From positions 434,001 to 498,000 of the forward strand of contig NZ_MUJK01000002.1 in NCBI RefSeq assembly GCF_002906155.1: a stretch of 64,000 bases of DNA, in the 5' to 3' direction. Shown one piece after another: positions 47,675-57,542 of the stretch (position 1 is its first letter; each line of letters begins with the position of its first letter). The stretch is from Pseudomonas laurylsulfativorans. GTDB lineage: Bacteria > Pseudomonadota > Gammaproteobacteria > Pseudomonadales > Pseudomonadaceae. Position numbers and translations under genes: made by a program. The notes beneath the pieces are model-generated. The model had not been told where the DNA came from, searched no databases, and saw nothing but the letters and a program-made list of their open reading frames with translations.

Positions 47675-48952
47675 GTGGACGATTACCAACAGTCGATACG
47701 CATTTTGTCCGATCGCATCGTGCTGGCGCAGACGCCGATCCGCGTACTCGATGCGGTCAAATGGGACGACAATATTCGCAAGGGCTTCCTCAAGGCCAAG
47801 GGCAAGGAAATGCCGGCGGTGGACCGCGACTATTACCTCAACCGGCCACTGGCGTTCGATTCCAGCAAGGTGAAGCTGGAGTTCCAGAACATCGAGCGCG
47901 ACATCACCCGTCAACTCGGCCAGTTCAACCCGGTCGGCCAGATCATGCGGCGCATGTGCAAGGAATACCGCATGGTGGTGCGCATGCTCGAAGCGCGCGG
48001 CACCGAGGATTTCGGCCTGATTTCCCAGGAACTGTACGGCGCCGCTTCCGATGCCTTCCACGCTGGCGACCCGACGCTGTCCGACCTGGGCATGATGCTC
48101 TCCGAATACCTGAACAACATCGACGGCCGTGGCGACCTCAAGGACGAACCGAAGACGCTGACGGCCAAGGATGCGGTCGACATGTTGCAGCATCGCTTGA
48201 ACAAGGTGTTTGGCGAAGCCGAGGAAACCATTCGGGTGTTCGAGTCCGATGGCATCGTTGCGGATGCGGCGGCCGGCGCCGACTACATCAAGATCCGCTC
48301 CGACGCGATGTTCAACCAGCGCGATGTACGCGCCCTGGAGGTCCACGAAGGGCTGGTGCACGTCGGTACCACGCTCAACGGCCTGAACCAGCCGATTTGC
48401 ACCTTCCTGGCCAAAGGTCCGCCCTCGTCGACGGTGACCCAGGAAGGCCTGGCGATCCTGATGGAAATCATCACCTTCGCCTCGTACCCGAGTCGCCTGC
48501 GCAAACTCACCAACCGCACTCGCGCCATTCACATGGTGGAGGAGGGCGCGGACTTCCTGCAGGTGTTCGAGTTCTTCCGTGAGCAAGGTTTCGAGATGCC
48601 CGAGAGCTACAGCAACGCCAGTCGCGTTTTCCGCGGCTCGGTGCCGACAGGTCTGCCATTTACCAAAGACTTGTCCTACCTCAAGGGCTTCATCATGATT
48701 TACAACTACATTCAACTGGCCGTGCGTAAAGGCAAGCTGGAGCAAATACCGCTGTTGTTCTGCGGCAAGACCACCCTGGAAGACATGCGTACCTTGCGCC
48801 AGTTGGTGGACGAAGGCCTGGTGGTGCCGCCCAAGTACCTGCCGGAACAGTTCCGCGACATGAACGCGCTGTCGGCGTGGATGTGCTTCTCCAACTTCCT
48901 CAACCACCTGAGCCTGGACCGGATCGAGGCGGATTACTCCAACATCCTGTAA
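47675..48952 (+). CDS. DUF1704 putative metallopeptidase (QEGLA-motif, MATCAP-like)
   Basis: A 425-residue protein. The family motif TQEGLAILMEI is at about 255-265 (QEGLA 256-260). A zincin-like HExxxH, HEGLVH, is at 224-229, and Glu257 of QEGLA would be the third ligand. Pseudomonas annotations call it 'flavohemoglobin expression-modulating QEGLA motif protein'; human MATCAP, of the same DUF1704 family, is a tyrosine carboxypeptidase acting on tubulin. The bacterial substrate is unknown. The GTG start at 47675 has CAGGAG upstream. Confidence 0.85.
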   Translation: MDDYQQSIRILSDRIVLAQTPIRVLDAVKWDDNIRKGFLKAKGKEMPAVDRDYYLNRPLAFDSSKVKLEFQNIERDITRQLGQFNPVGQIMRRMCKEYRMVVRMLEARGTEDFGLISQELYGAASDAFHAGDPTLSDLGMMLSEYLNNIDGRGDLKDEPKTLTAKDAVDMLQHRLNKVFGEAEETIRVFESDGIVADAAAGADYIKIRSDAMFNQRDVRALEVHEGLVHVGTTLNGLNQPICTFLAKGPPSSTVTQEGLAILMEIITFASYPSRLRKLTNRTRAIHMVEEGADFLQVFEFFREQGFEMPESYSNASRVFRGSVPTGLPFTKDLSYLKGFIMIYNYIQLAVRKGKLEQIPLLFCGKTTLEDMRTLRQLVDEGLVVPPKYLPEQFRDMNALSAWMCFSNFLNHLSLDRIEADYSNIL

Positions 48953-48968
48953 GGGCTGGTGATAATCC

Positions 48969-49060
48969 CTGTAGGAGCTGGCTTGCCAGCGATGGCGGTG
49001 TGTCAGGCAACGGTCATGTTGAATGTTAAGCCGTAATCGCTGGCAAGCCAGCTCCTACAG
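48969..49060. repeat. REP pair (CTGGC class)
   Basis: GTAGGAGCTGGCTTGCCAGC faces its reverse complement GCTGGCAAGCCAGCTCCTAC, about 45 bases apart. Both units match each other completely. It lies between the DUF1704 gene and the lipoprotein hydrolase. Confidence 0.9.
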
Positions 49061-49101
49061 GGAGGCGCATTCCAATCCATTTTTTCGCGGGGTTTCAACG
49101 G

Positions 49102-50016
49102 ATGAGAATCCTCGGCATCCTCTGCCTTCTCCTGACCCTGAGCGGTTGCAGCTCACTGTTGTTCTACCCCGAACCCGGCCAGTTGTTCACTCCGCAAAAG
49201 GCCGGGCTCGAATACCGCACCGTCACCCTGATCACGGCCGATGGCCTCAAGCTCAACGCGTGGTGGCTGCCGGCAAAGCCGGGTGTCGAGGTCAAAGGCA
49301 CGGTACTGCACTTGCACGGCAACGGCGGAAACCTGCCCATGCACCTCGGCGGCAGCTTTTGGTTGCCGAAAAATGGTTACCAGGTGTTGCTTGTTGATTA
49401 TCGCGGTTATGGTTTGTCCGAAGGCGAACCAAGCCTGCCGGCGATCTATCAGGACATCGATGCGGCGTTCGCCTGGCTGGACAAGGCGCCGGAGGTCCAA
49501 GGCAAGCCGTTGATCCTGCTCGGCCAGAGCCTCGGTGGCTCGATGGCCGTGCATTACCTGGTCCAGCACCCGCAACGACAGAAACAACTCAAGGCCATCG
49601 TGCTCGATGGCGTACCCGCCAGTTACCGTAGCGTCGGTCAGTATGCGTTGAGCCATTCATGGGTGTTCTGGACGTTCCAGGTGCCGTTGTCATGGCTGGT
49701 GCCGGATGGCGACAGCGCGATCAACGCCATGGCGCAGCTTAAAGACGTGCCGAAACTGCTCTACCACAGCATCGACGATCCGATCGTGCCTCTTTCCAAC
49801 GGCATCCGACTGTATCAAGCTGCGCCGCCGCCGCGGGTGCTGCAACTGACCCGTGGCGGTCATGTGCAGACGTTCGCCGACCCGGTCTGGCGCACAGTCA
49901 TGCTGCGCTATCTCGATGATCCGCAGCATTTCAACGGCCTGCGCCGCCTGGGTGAAATTCCCAATTACCCGGCACCGCCGAATTCTGAAGATGAACCACC
50001 AGAGAGTCCGCAATGA
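49102..50016 (+). CDS. Alpha/beta hydrolase lipoprotein
   Basis: A 304-residue protein. The lipoprotein signal ILCLLLTLSGC places the lipidated Cys at residue 16. The fold is alpha/beta hydrolase: HLHGNGGN oxyanion region, nucleophile GQSLGG (Ser), acid in YHSIDDPIVP, histidine in TRGGHVQTF. It resembles a family of bacterial membrane-anchored serine hydrolases of unknown substrate. It overlaps the next gene by 4 bases (ATGA). Confidence 0.88.
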   Translation: MRILGILCLLLTLSGCSSLLFYPEPGQLFTPQKAGLEYRTVTLITADGLKLNAWWLPAKPGVEVKGTVLHLHGNGGNLPMHLGGSFWLPKNGYQVLLVDYRGYGLSEGEPSLPAIYQDIDAAFAWLDKAPEVQGKPLILLGQSLGGSMAVHYLVQHPQRQKQLKAIVLDGVPASYRSVGQYALSHSWVFWTFQVPLSWLVPDGDSAINAMAQLKDVPKLLYHSIDDPIVPLSNGIRLYQAAPPPRVLQLTRGGHVQTFADPVWRTVMLRYLDDPQHFNGLRRLGEIPNYPAPPNSEDEPPESPQ

Positions 50017-50342
50017 GTGAAGAACGTAACGCCATCCCGCTGATCATCACCGGTATCTGCAGCATCCTCGGCACCGTCGGTGCCCTGTGGTGGTATGGCT
50101 ACCTGCACTTCGCCAAGCCTGAAGATGCGTTGCTGCTCAACGAGTTCACCATGCTCAAGACCATTCCGGGCGAAGACTACAAAGTCTCCCTGGAGCCGGC
50201 CGCCCAAGTCGCGCAGTGCGTCGATGGCGTGCTGGTGCTGTTCGACATGGAACAGAAAGGCCTGACCGGCGTGCTGGTCGACAGCAAGAAGAAGGCCGTG
50301 CGTTGCATGGGGCAGGAAACGCCGCAGAAGCTGGAGCCGTAA
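50013..50342 (+). CDS. Small single-span membrane protein, unknown function
   Basis: A 109-residue protein: MSEERNAIPLIITGICSILG, one membrane helix at about 9-29, then a ~75-residue soluble tail with two cysteines (Cys69 and Cys98) spaced far enough apart for an intramolecular disulphide if exported. Co-translated with the upstream hydrolase lipoprotein (ATGA), so a partner role is possible. No family recognised. Confidence 0.75.
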   Translation: MSEERNAIPLIITGICSILGTVGALWWYGYLHFAKPEDALLLNEFTMLKTIPGEDYKVSLEPAAQVAQCVDGVLVLFDMEQKGLTGVLVDSKKKAVRCMGQETPQKLEP

Positions 50343-50371
50343 ACCGGCCCCTGTGGGCAACACAGAGCCCC

Positions 50372-50463
50372 ATGTAGGAGCGAGCTTGCTCGCGATGAGG
50401 CCGTAACATTCAACATCCATGTTGACTATTACACCGTCATCGCGAGCAAGCTCGGTCCTACAG
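50372..50463. repeat. REP pair (GAGCGAGCTTGC class)
   Basis: ATGTAGGAGCGAGCTTGCTC and the inverted TCGCGAGCAAGCTCGGTCCT. Sits between the convergent small membrane gene and the OmpA-like gene. Confidence 0.88.
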
Positions 50464-50482
50464 GGTATTGCGTTACCGCAGG

Positions 50483-51280
50483 TTATCGCGTGTTGGCACT
50501 AATCGCCGAACGCGGCATTACCGGCTGATTGTCATTGGAGATGGTCACCTCCACCCGACGATTCATCGCCCGGCCCGAGGTGCTGGCGTTATCCGCCACC
50601 GGATACTCCTTGCCGTACCCCTGCGCCACGATCCGCGCCGGATCGACGCCCATCTTCACCAGCGCTGTACGCACAGAGTCCGCACGACGTTCCGACAGCG
50701 ACTGGTTGTGCGACGCCGTACCGGTGCTGTCGGTGTAGCCCTCGACAATCACTTTGCGGTCCGGGTTTTCCTGGAGGTACTGCGCCAGTTTGTTGATGTT
50801 CATCAGACCGTTGGAATTCAGTTCGGCCTTGTCCGTGGCGAACAGTACGTCCCCAAAGGTCACTAGCGTCCCGCGATCGGTCTGCTTGGCGTTGAGGCTG
50901 TCCTTCAGTTGTTTGATCTGCTGCTCTCGACCTTCCAGGCGGGCCTCGGCCCGTTGCGCCGAAGTGTTTTTCAGATTGGCTTCAGCGGTGCGCAGGGCAA
51001 TGGTCTGCTTGGCCACTTCAACCCGTTGGTTGGTCAGATAGGCAAGCTGGTCAACCTTGGCCACGTCCTGCTTGTCCCGGTAGGCCTGATCGGCCTTGTC
51101 CAGATAATCGCTGGCTTCCTTGGTTTCCAGGGCGGCGACCTTGGCCGCTTGCGGGTCGGCCTGCAGGCCCGAGTAGTTGGTGCGGGCCTGTTCGAGGTTG
51201 GCGTTGGGGGGTGTTGAGCAGGCCGCCAGGGCTACGGTGACAGCCAGCAGGGCAGGGATCATCAGTTGATTACGTTTCAT
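50483..51280 (-). CDS. OmpA-family lipoprotein with DUF4398-type helices
   Basis: A 265-residue outer-membrane lipoprotein: LLAVTVALAACS, with lipidated Cys near residue 21. A helical coiled-coil region (DUF4398-like, about 30-130) leads to an OmpA C-terminal peptidoglycan-binding domain (about 145-250) with the family motif TDSTGTASHNQSLSERRADSV. It resembles the Pseudomonas lipoprotein called lipotoxin F (LptF). It anchors the outer membrane to the wall. It is followed on the same strand by (and upstream lies) a second DUF4398 lipoprotein, probably one operon. Confidence 0.9.
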   Translation of the reverse strand: MKRNQLMIPALLAVTVALAACSTPPNANLEQARTNYSGLQADPQAAKVAALETKEASDYLDKADQAYRDKQDVAKVDQLAYLTNQRVEVAKQTIALRTAEANLKNTSAQRAEARLEGREQQIKQLKDSLNAKQTDRGTLVTFGDVLFATDKAELNSNGLMNINKLAQYLQENPDRKVIVEGYTDSTGTASHNQSLSERRADSVRTALVKMGVDPARIVAQGYGKEYPVADNASTSGRAMNRRVEVTISNDNQPVMPRSAISANTR

Positions 51281-51325
51281 GATTTCGTCCTTTTAGTCGA
51301 GTGGGAATGCGTGGCGCCGCGCCGT

Positions 51326-51739
51326 TTACTGAAGGGTGCGCTGGCTTTCCTGACGCAATTCCTGAACGCCTTTCTGCGCGTCCTTCACAGATTGTTCGGC
51401 CTTCATCGCCTGGGCCTTGCGCTCTGCGACACGAGCGTCCCACTCGGCCTGTTCGGCGAGCATCCGGGCCTGGTCATATTGTTTGTCGTGCATGGCAATT
51501 TCGGCTTGCTTGAGCTTGTCCTGGGCCGATTTCATTTCCACGGCTGAGAACTCGGTGCCGCCGGCGCTCACGGCGTCGTTGACGGCCGATTGGGTCACCG
51601 CGTATTGCTCGGTTGGCGGGTTGCCAGCGCAACCGGACAGGATCAGGCTGCCGCCGAGGGCCAGCGCCGCCAGTTGGAGGCTGCGCGCATGAGTGAACGA
51701 AGATGTGCCGGTTCGGGTTTTCATGGTCTTCAACTCCAT
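51326..51739 (-). CDS. DUF4398 lipoprotein
   Basis: A 137-residue lipoprotein. ALALGGSLILSGC gives the lipobox, with Cys at about residue 37. A coiled-coil follows (EMKSAQDKLKQAEIAMHDKQ, then ARMLAEQAEWDARVAERKAQ). It lies 45 bases upstream of the OmpA-type gene. The start at 51739 has AGGAGTTAG upstream; the alternative at 51724 has GGAG. Role is probably envelope structural. Confidence 0.85.
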   Translation of the reverse strand: MELKTMKTRTGTSSFTHARSLQLAALALGGSLILSGCAGNPPTEQYAVTQSAVNDAVSAGGTEFSAVEMKSAQDKLKQAEIAMHDKQYDQARMLAEQAEWDARVAERKAQAMKAEQSVKDAQKGVQELRQESQRTLQ

Positions 51740-51930
51740 TGGGCTAACTCCTGAAAAGCGTTGAATCCATCCTGGGCTGGGCGCTGAAACCATCAAGTGC
51801 GGGGTGTTTTGAAACGCTCGTCCCAGGCGTGGTTACTTGGGTTGACCCGAGGCGTTTTTTGAAAGTTCAGAGAAATTAGCCGGCTATCGAAAAAACTTTG
51901 ATCGAGTCGACAGGGCTCTAAATCGCATAC

Positions 51931-52034
51931 TTGTGGGAGCGAGCCTGCTCGCGATGGACTTCACTACGCCGCGTTTAATCAGTCATCACGCGGTTTCGTT
52001 AACGACCATTGCGAGCAGGCTTGCTCCCACACAG
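51931..52034. repeat. REP pair (GTGGGAGCGAGCCTGC class)
   Basis: GTGGGAGCGAGCCTGCTCGC and the inverted GCGAGCAGGCTTGCTCCCAC. It lies in the 315-base gap between the DUF4398 gene's upstream region and the 114-residue gene's end. Nothing else stands out in that gap. Confidence 0.88.
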
Positions 52035-52054
52035 GCAGGAGTGCGGGGAAGAAA

Positions 52055-52399
52055 TCAGTGTTTCTGTTTGTCCTCAGGCATCGACAAATCGTGCAGATGC
52101 CGACGGGACAGCGCCAGAAAACGCGGGGTCGGCCCGATGTCTTCGTACAGCGGATCACCTTCTTCGTCAGTGGCAACCACGGTCGAGCCTTTGACGTACG
52201 GGAAGCTTCGTTCCAGCTCTTCCAGCGCGGCGCCGATCAGATCGCCGAGCAGTTCTTCGGGATGCCGTTTGGGGTACATCTCGATGATCGCGGCCAGCCG
52301 TGCGGCGGACTCCACGTCCAGATGAATCGAGTAGCCGGTGTCGGTCAGGCGACCCTTGGCGTTTTCTTCCCAGTGGTGGGCAAGCTCGCGGATTTTCAT
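52055..52399 (-). CDS. Conserved hypothetical protein near ppc
   Basis: A 114-residue protein starting MKIRELAHHWEENAKGRLTD. It has a predicted helix-rich middle (HLDVESAARLAAIIEMYPKR, EELLGDLIGAALEELERSFP) and a C-terminal EEGDPLYEDIGPTPRF. In Pseudomonas, genes here are sometimes labelled pilin assembly protein or type 1 pili tip component; I see no support for that in the sequence. GAGGTC precedes the ATG. Divergent from ppc. Confidence 0.78.
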   Translation of the reverse strand: MKIRELAHHWEENAKGRLTDTGYSIHLDVESAARLAAIIEMYPKRHPEELLGDLIGAALEELERSFPYVKGSTVVATDEEGDPLYEDIGPTPRFLALSRRHLHDLSMPEDKQKH

Positions 52400-52532
52400 A
52401 TTGACCTCATTGCGCTCCCGCTCGTGGCAGGCAGGGTGAGTGTCCGGCATTGGCCGGCGACAGCCATTGTGCGGCTTATCTTCAGACTAGCCTCTACAGG
52501 CAAGGTTTAAAGGCCCTTCGTCGTCTTGCTTG

Positions 52533-52585
52533 TAAGAACCCGTCTGGGGCGGCACTCTCTAGGTTCTTAGCCGCCCGGATTTTTT
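52533..52585 (+). promoter_or_regulatory. Putative attenuator in the ppc leader
   Basis: Stem A: TAAGAACC (52533-52540) with GGTTCTTA (52562-52569), 8 bp. Stem B: GGGCGGC (52547-52553) with GCCGCCC (52570-52576), 7 GC-rich bp, followed by GGA and six Ts (52580-52585). Stem B has the form of an intrinsic terminator. The two stems interleave, so they cannot form together as ordinary hairpins. The T-run ends 15 bases before the ppc ATG. The upstream gene runs the other way, so no + strand gene needs a terminator here. Confidence 0.6.
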
Positions 52586-52600
52586 GCTGGAGACCTGCTG

Positions 52601-55231
52601 ATGACCGATATTGATGCACGCTTGCGCGAGGATGTTCACCTGTTGGGTGAGCTGCTGGGCAACACCATTCGTGAGCAATATGGCGACGATTTTCTCGACA
52701 AGATCGAGCAGATCCGCAAGGGCGCCAAGGCTGACCGGCGCGGTTCCATGGACGCCGAACTCAGCGCCAGCCTCAACCAGTTGTCCGAGGACGAATTGCT
52801 GCCGGTGGCGCGGGCGTTCAACCAGTTTCTCAACCTGGCCAATATCGCCGAGCAATACCAATTAATTCACCGCCGCGACGAATCCCAACAGGCGCCGTTC
52901 GAAGCCCGGGTACTGCCGGAGTTGCTCGCGCGTCTGCGCGCCGAGGGGCATGGCGCCGAAGCGCTGGCCCGGCAACTGGGCCGACTGGAGATCGAGCTGG
53001 TATTGACCGCGCATCCGACCGAAGTCGCGCGCCGCACGCTGATCCAGAAGTACGACGCCATCGCCGCGCAACTGGCGGCGCAGGATCACCGCGACCTGAC
53101 CAGCGCCGAGCGCGAGCAGATCAAGACGACCTTGCAGCGTCTGATCGCCGAAGCCTGGCACACCGAAGAGATCCGCCGCACGCGTCCGACGCCGGTGGAC
53201 GAGGCCAAGTGGGGGTTCGCGGTGATCGAGCACTCGCTGTGGCAGGCCATCCCCAATTATCTGCGTAAGGCCGATCAGGCCCTGCACGCGGCCACCGGCT
53301 TGCGCTTGCCGCTGGAAGCGGCGCCGATTCGCTTTGCCTCGTGGATGGGCGGCGACCGCGACGGCAACCCGAACGTGACGGCGGCGGTTACCCGTGAAGT
53401 ACTGCTGTTGGCGCGCTGGATGGCGGCTGATTTGTACCTGCGGGATGTCGATCACCTGGCGGCTGAACTGTCGATGCAGCAGGCCAGCGATGAGCTGAAG
53501 GCCAAGGCGGGTGACAGCGCCGAACCCTACCGGGCTGTGCTCAAACAGCTGCGTGAACGCCTGCGGGCGACACGCAACTGGGCGCACGCCGCCTTGTCAA
53601 CGCCAACGCCGGCACCGACCGATGTGCTGCAAAACAACCGCGAACTGCTCGATCCGCTGGAGCTTTGCTACCACTCGTTGCACGAGTGCGGCATGGGCGT
53701 GATTGCCGACGGACCGTTGCTCGATTGCCTGCGTCGGGCGGTGACCTTCGGCCTGTTCCTGGTACGTCTGGATGTGCGCCAGGACTCCTCGCGGCACACC
53801 GCGGCGATGACCGAAATCACCGACTACCTTGGCCTCGGCCGCTACGAAGACTGGAGTGAAGAAGAGCGTATCGCCTTCCTGATGCGCGAGCTGAGTAATC
53901 GTCGGCCCTTGTTGCCGGCGTACTTCAAGCCTTCCGCCGACACCGCTGAAGTGTTGGCGACCTGTCGGGAGATCGCTGCGGCACCGGGTGCGTCCCTCGG
54001 CTCCTATGTGATCTCAATGGCCGGTGCCGCCTCCGATGTGCTGGCGGTGCAATTGCTGCTCAAAGAGTCCGGCGTGCTGCGGCCTATGCGCGTGGTGCCG
54101 TTGTTCGAAACCCTGGCCGACCTCGACAACGCGGGGCCCGTGATTGAGAAACTGTTGCTGTTGCCGGGCTATCGCGCGCGCCTGCAAGGGCCGCAGGAAG
54201 TGATGATCGGCTACTCCGACTCGGCCAAGGACGCCGGCACCACCGCGGCGGCCTGGGCGCAGTACCGGGCGCAGGAGCGACTGGTGGATATCTGCCGTGA
54301 ACAACAAGTGGAACTGCTGTTGTTCCATGGTCGCGGTGGCACCGTGGGGCGTGGCGGCGGCCCGGCCCACGCGGCGATCCTGTCGCAGCCACCGGGATCG
54401 GTAGCGGGGCGTTTCCGTACCACCGAACAGGGCGAAATGATTCGCTTCAAGTTCGGCCTGCCGGACATCGCCGAACAAAACCTCAACCTGTACCTGGCCG
54501 CCGTGCTTGAGGCGACCTTGCTGCCTCCACCGCCACCTACGCCCGAGTGGCGCCATTTGATGGACGAATTGGCCGCGGACGGTGTCAGCGCCTACCGCGC
54601 CGTGGTGCGGGAGAACCCGCAGTTCGTGGAGTATTTCCGCCAGTCCACGCCGGAACAGGAACTCGGTCGCTTGCCGTTGGGCAGTCGCCCGGCCAAGCGT
54701 CGGGCCGGGGGGATCGAAAGCCTTAGGGCTATTCCGTGGATCTTCGGCTGGACCCAAACGCGCCTGATGCTGCCAGCCTGGCTGGGTTGGGAAGCGGCCC
54801 TGAGCAAGGCACTGGAGCGTGGCGAAGGCGAACTGCTGGGGCAGATGCGTGAGCAGTGGCCATTCTTCCGCACCCGCATCGACATGCTGGAAATGGTCCT
54901 GGCCAAGGCGGATGCCGACATTGCGCAGTCCTACGATCAGCGTCTGGTCGAGCCGAATCTGTTGCCATTGGGTGCGCACTTACGCGACCTATTGTCGCAG
55001 GCGTGCACCATCGTTCTCGGCCTGACCGGGCAGTCGCAGCTGCTGGCACATAGCCCAGCGACCCTTGAGTTCATCCGGTTGCGCAACACTTACCTCGACC
55101 CGCTTCATCTATTGCAGGCCGAGTTGTTGGCCCGTTCACGAGTGCAGGACGTGGCGCAGGGCAGCCCGGTAGAACAGGCTTTGCTGGTGTCTGTGGCGGG
55201 GATTGCCGCCGGTTTGCGTAATACCGGCTAA
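52601..55231 (+). CDS. ppc: Ppc, phosphoenolpyruvate carboxylase
   Basis: An 876-residue enzyme converting PEP and bicarbonate to oxaloacetate, replenishing the TCA cycle. Catalytic His138 is in [15 protein letters not shown]; other conserved blocks are [27 protein letters not shown] and [16 protein letters not shown]. The C-terminus ends in the near-invariant NTG. The ATG follows GGAG. A possible attenuator lies just upstream. Confidence 0.97.
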   Translation: MTDIDARLREDVHLLGELLGNTIREQYGDDFLDKIEQIRKGAKADRRGSMDAELSASLNQLSEDELLPVARAFNQFLNLANIAEQYQLIHRRDESQQAPFEARVLPELLARLRAEGHGAEALARQLGRLEIELVLTAHPTEVARRTLIQKYDAIAAQLAAQDHRDLTSAEREQIKTTLQRLIAEAWHTEEIRRTRPTPVDEAKWGFAVIEHSLWQAIPNYLRKADQALHAATGLRLPLEAAPIRFASWMGGDRDGNPNVTAAVTREVLLLARWMAADLYLRDVDHLAAELSMQQASDELKAKAGDSAEPYRAVLKQLRERLRATRNWAHAALSTPTPAPTDVLQNNRELLDPLELCYHSLHECGMGVIADGPLLDCLRRAVTFGLFLVRLDVRQDSSRHTAAMTEITDYLGLGRYEDWSEEERIAFLMRELSNRRPLLPAYFKPSADTAEVLATCREIAAAPGASLGSYVISMAGAASDVLAVQLLLKESGVLRPMRVVPLFETLADLDNAGPVIEKLLLLPGYRARLQGPQEVMIGYSDSAKDAGTTAAAWAQYRAQERLVDICREQQVELLLFHGRGGTVGRGGGPAHAAILSQPPGSVAGRFRTTEQGEMIRFKFGLPDIAEQNLNLYLAAVLEATLLPPPPPTPEWRHLMDELAADGVSAYRAVVRENPQFVEYFRQSTPEQELGRLPLGSRPAKRRAGGIESLRAIPWIFGWTQTRLMLPAWLGWEAALSKALERGEGELLGQMREQWPFFRTRIDMLEMVLAKADADIAQSYDQRLVEPNLLPLGAHLRDLLSQACTIVLGLTGQSQLLAHSPATLEFIRLRNTYLDPLHLLQAELLARSRVQDVAQGSPVEQALLVSVAGIAAGLRNTG

Positions 55232-55249
55232 GATTTTTGCCGTGGTATT

Positions 55250-55280
55250 GGGTGTCCGGCTCAACGGCCGGATGCCACCC
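55250..55280 (+). other. Structured hairpin in the ppc-adk gap
   Basis: GGGTG-T-CCGGC pairs with GCCGG-ATGC-CACCC around a 6-base loop, 19 bases after the ppc stop. No T-run follows. The rest of the 288-base gap (55232-55519) holds no gene I can support; an AT-rich TTATCTATATAAAAAATTG just before adk likely contains its promoter. Confidence 0.45.
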
Positions 55281-55486
55281 GATGGCAGGCATAAAAGTGC
55301 GGCCAGGCGACAGTTAATGATGAGGTTGCGACTTGGGAAACTGCGCGCAATGGTCGCAAGAGACAGTGGTTTCTCCGACTTTTGGCGTCTTGTGTGGGCG
55401 CAGCCTGCTGTGTATCTTGATCAGCCTTTGGCCGTTTGGGCGGTCACGACCCTATTTTTGAGATTGGCCCCACGAGGCGAATCTGA

Positions 55487-56167
<681 letters not shown>

Positions 56168-56191
56168 AAAACCTGATTCGCTGCATCATCC

Positions 56192-56211
56192 ACGGCCCGC
56201 TTGCGGGCCGT
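56192..56211 (+). terminator. Hairpin after adk
   Basis: ACGGCCCGC and GCGGGCCGT are exact complements around TT (the inner G-C pair probably stays open). TAGTTGTTTAT follows, weakly T-rich. It is 24 bases past the adk stop; a leaky terminator is likely. Confidence 0.65.
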
Positions 56212-56263
56212 AGTTGTTTATACTGACGCACTTTTTCTGATCCCCCTTCTTACGGAAACATCG

Positions 56264-56938
56264 ATGAGCACCTTGCTGGCCCTGGACACCGCGACTGAAG
56301 CTTGCTCCGTTGCCTTGCTGCATGACGGCAAGGTCACGAGCCATTACGAGGTGATCCCGCGCCTGCATGCGCAGAAGCTGTTGCCGATGATCAAGCAACT
56401 GCTGGCCGATGCGGGTACCACGCTGCAAGCAGTCGATGCCATTGCGTTTGGCCGGGGCCCGGGTGCCTTCACCGGCGTGCGTATTGCCATCGGCGTGGTG
56501 CAAGGCCTGGCATTTGCCCTGGATCGCCCCGTGCTGCCGGTGTCGAACCTGGCCGTGTTGGCGCAACGTGCGCTGCGCGAACACGGTGCCACTCAGGTCG
56601 CCGCTGCCATCGACGCGCGCATGGACGAAGTGTATTGGGGTTGCTACCGCGAAACGGCCGGGGAGATGCGTCTGGTCGGCGCTGAGGCGGTACTGCCACC
56701 GGAGTCGGCTGCATTGCCGGTCGATGCCAGTGGCGAGTGGTTTGGCGCGGGTACCGGGTGGGGTTATGGCGAGCGTATCGCCGTCAGCCTGAGCGGGCAG
56801 GACGCGGGCATGTTGCCCCATGCCGAAGACTTGCTGACCCTGGCGCGATTTGCCTGGGCACGCGGCGAGGCTATCGTGGCCGACGAGGCGCAGCCGGTTT
56901 ACCTGCGGGACAAAGTGGCGACGCCGAAAGCGCGGTAG
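56264..56938 (+). CDS. tsaB: TsaB, tRNA t6A-modification protein
   Basis: A 224-residue protein starting MSTLLALDTATEACSVALL, the ASKHA-fold N-terminus of TsaB/YeaZ. FGRGPGAFTGVRIAIGVVQG is the family signature. TsaB pairs with TsaD and TsaE to make threonylcarbamoyladenosine on ANN-decoding tRNAs. The ATG at 56264 has GGAAA upstream. Confidence 0.95.
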   Translation: MSTLLALDTATEACSVALLHDGKVTSHYEVIPRLHAQKLLPMIKQLLADAGTTLQAVDAIAFGRGPGAFTGVRIAIGVVQGLAFALDRPVLPVSNLAVLAQRALREHGATQVAAAIDARMDEVYWGCYRETAGEMRLVGAEAVLPPESAALPVDASGEWFGAGTGWGYGERIAVSLSGQDAGMLPHAEDLLTLARFAWARGEAIVADEAQPVYLRDKVATPKAR

Positions 56939-56959
56939 TTCAGCAGGTTCAGGGGCTTT

Positions 56960-57092
56960 TGTGGCGAGGGGGCTTGCCCCCGTTGCACTGCGCAGCAGTG
57001 CCAAAACTATAGAATTCGATTTGCCTGTCACACCGCATCAGCCGACCTGCGACTGCTACGCAGCCGAACGGGGGCAAGCCCCCTCGCCACAG
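56960..57092. repeat. Compound REP element (GTGGCGAGGGGGC class)
   Basis: GTGGCGAGGGGGCTTGCCCC to GGGGCAAGCCCCCTCGCCAC. Inner motifs: CACTGCGCAGCAGTG and GACTGCTACGCAGCCG. Fills much of the 298-base gap between tsaB and the next gene. Confidence 0.92.
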
Positions 57093-57236
57093 TCGGTGTT
57101 CCAGATTCAGCCGATCGTCGTTTTCTAACCTCAGCTTTAAACCTTTTGCCTTTTATGTGTTCTAGTTATCACTCGGCGGTTTGCGAAGTGGGTATTGCGC
57201 CACTAAACTGCCATTACTGATTCCGAGCATGCACCT

Positions 57237-57542
57237 ATGCGTATAGACGGCGTTTCCTCTCAGTCCTACCCCATCAAGCGTAAGCCAAGCAAAGGCCGCG
57301 TGGTGGAAGATGACGCCATTGATATCGAAGGCGAGCTGGAATTCCCGACTGAAGAGCAACTGGCTGCCCGCGCCGCCAAAGCCTCTGCGCAAAAACTGAG
57401 CAACCTTCCCGCCCGTCAGCAAGACATGATTTACCACCGTGCCATGAGCAAAAGTGTGGCGATGGCCCTGGCCAGCTACCTGAGCACCGCCGGTTTCGTC
57501 GATTGGGAAGCGGATGTGCTGGGTCTCGACCTGTACATCTGA
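57237..57542 (+). CDS. Conserved hypothetical protein
   Basis: A 101-residue hydrophilic protein (MRIDGVSSQSYPIKRKPSKG, then an acidic stretch DDAIDIEGELEFPTEEQLAA) ending in an amphipathic helix and WEADVLGLDLYI. Its stop overlaps the start of the DUF72 gene (TGATG), so the two are co-translated. No family recognised. No strong ribosome site is visible. Confidence 0.75.
   Translation: MRIDGVSSQSYPIKRKPSKGRVVEDDAIDIEGELEFPTEEQLAARAAKASAQKLSNLPARQQDMIYHRAMSKSVAMALASYLSTAGFVDWEADVLGLDLYI

Noticed and set aside
47593..48582. 329-codon + strand frame overlapping the DUF1704 gene
   Set aside because: An alternative-frame shadow, Arg/Gly/His-rich; the DUF1704 frame has the conserved motifs.
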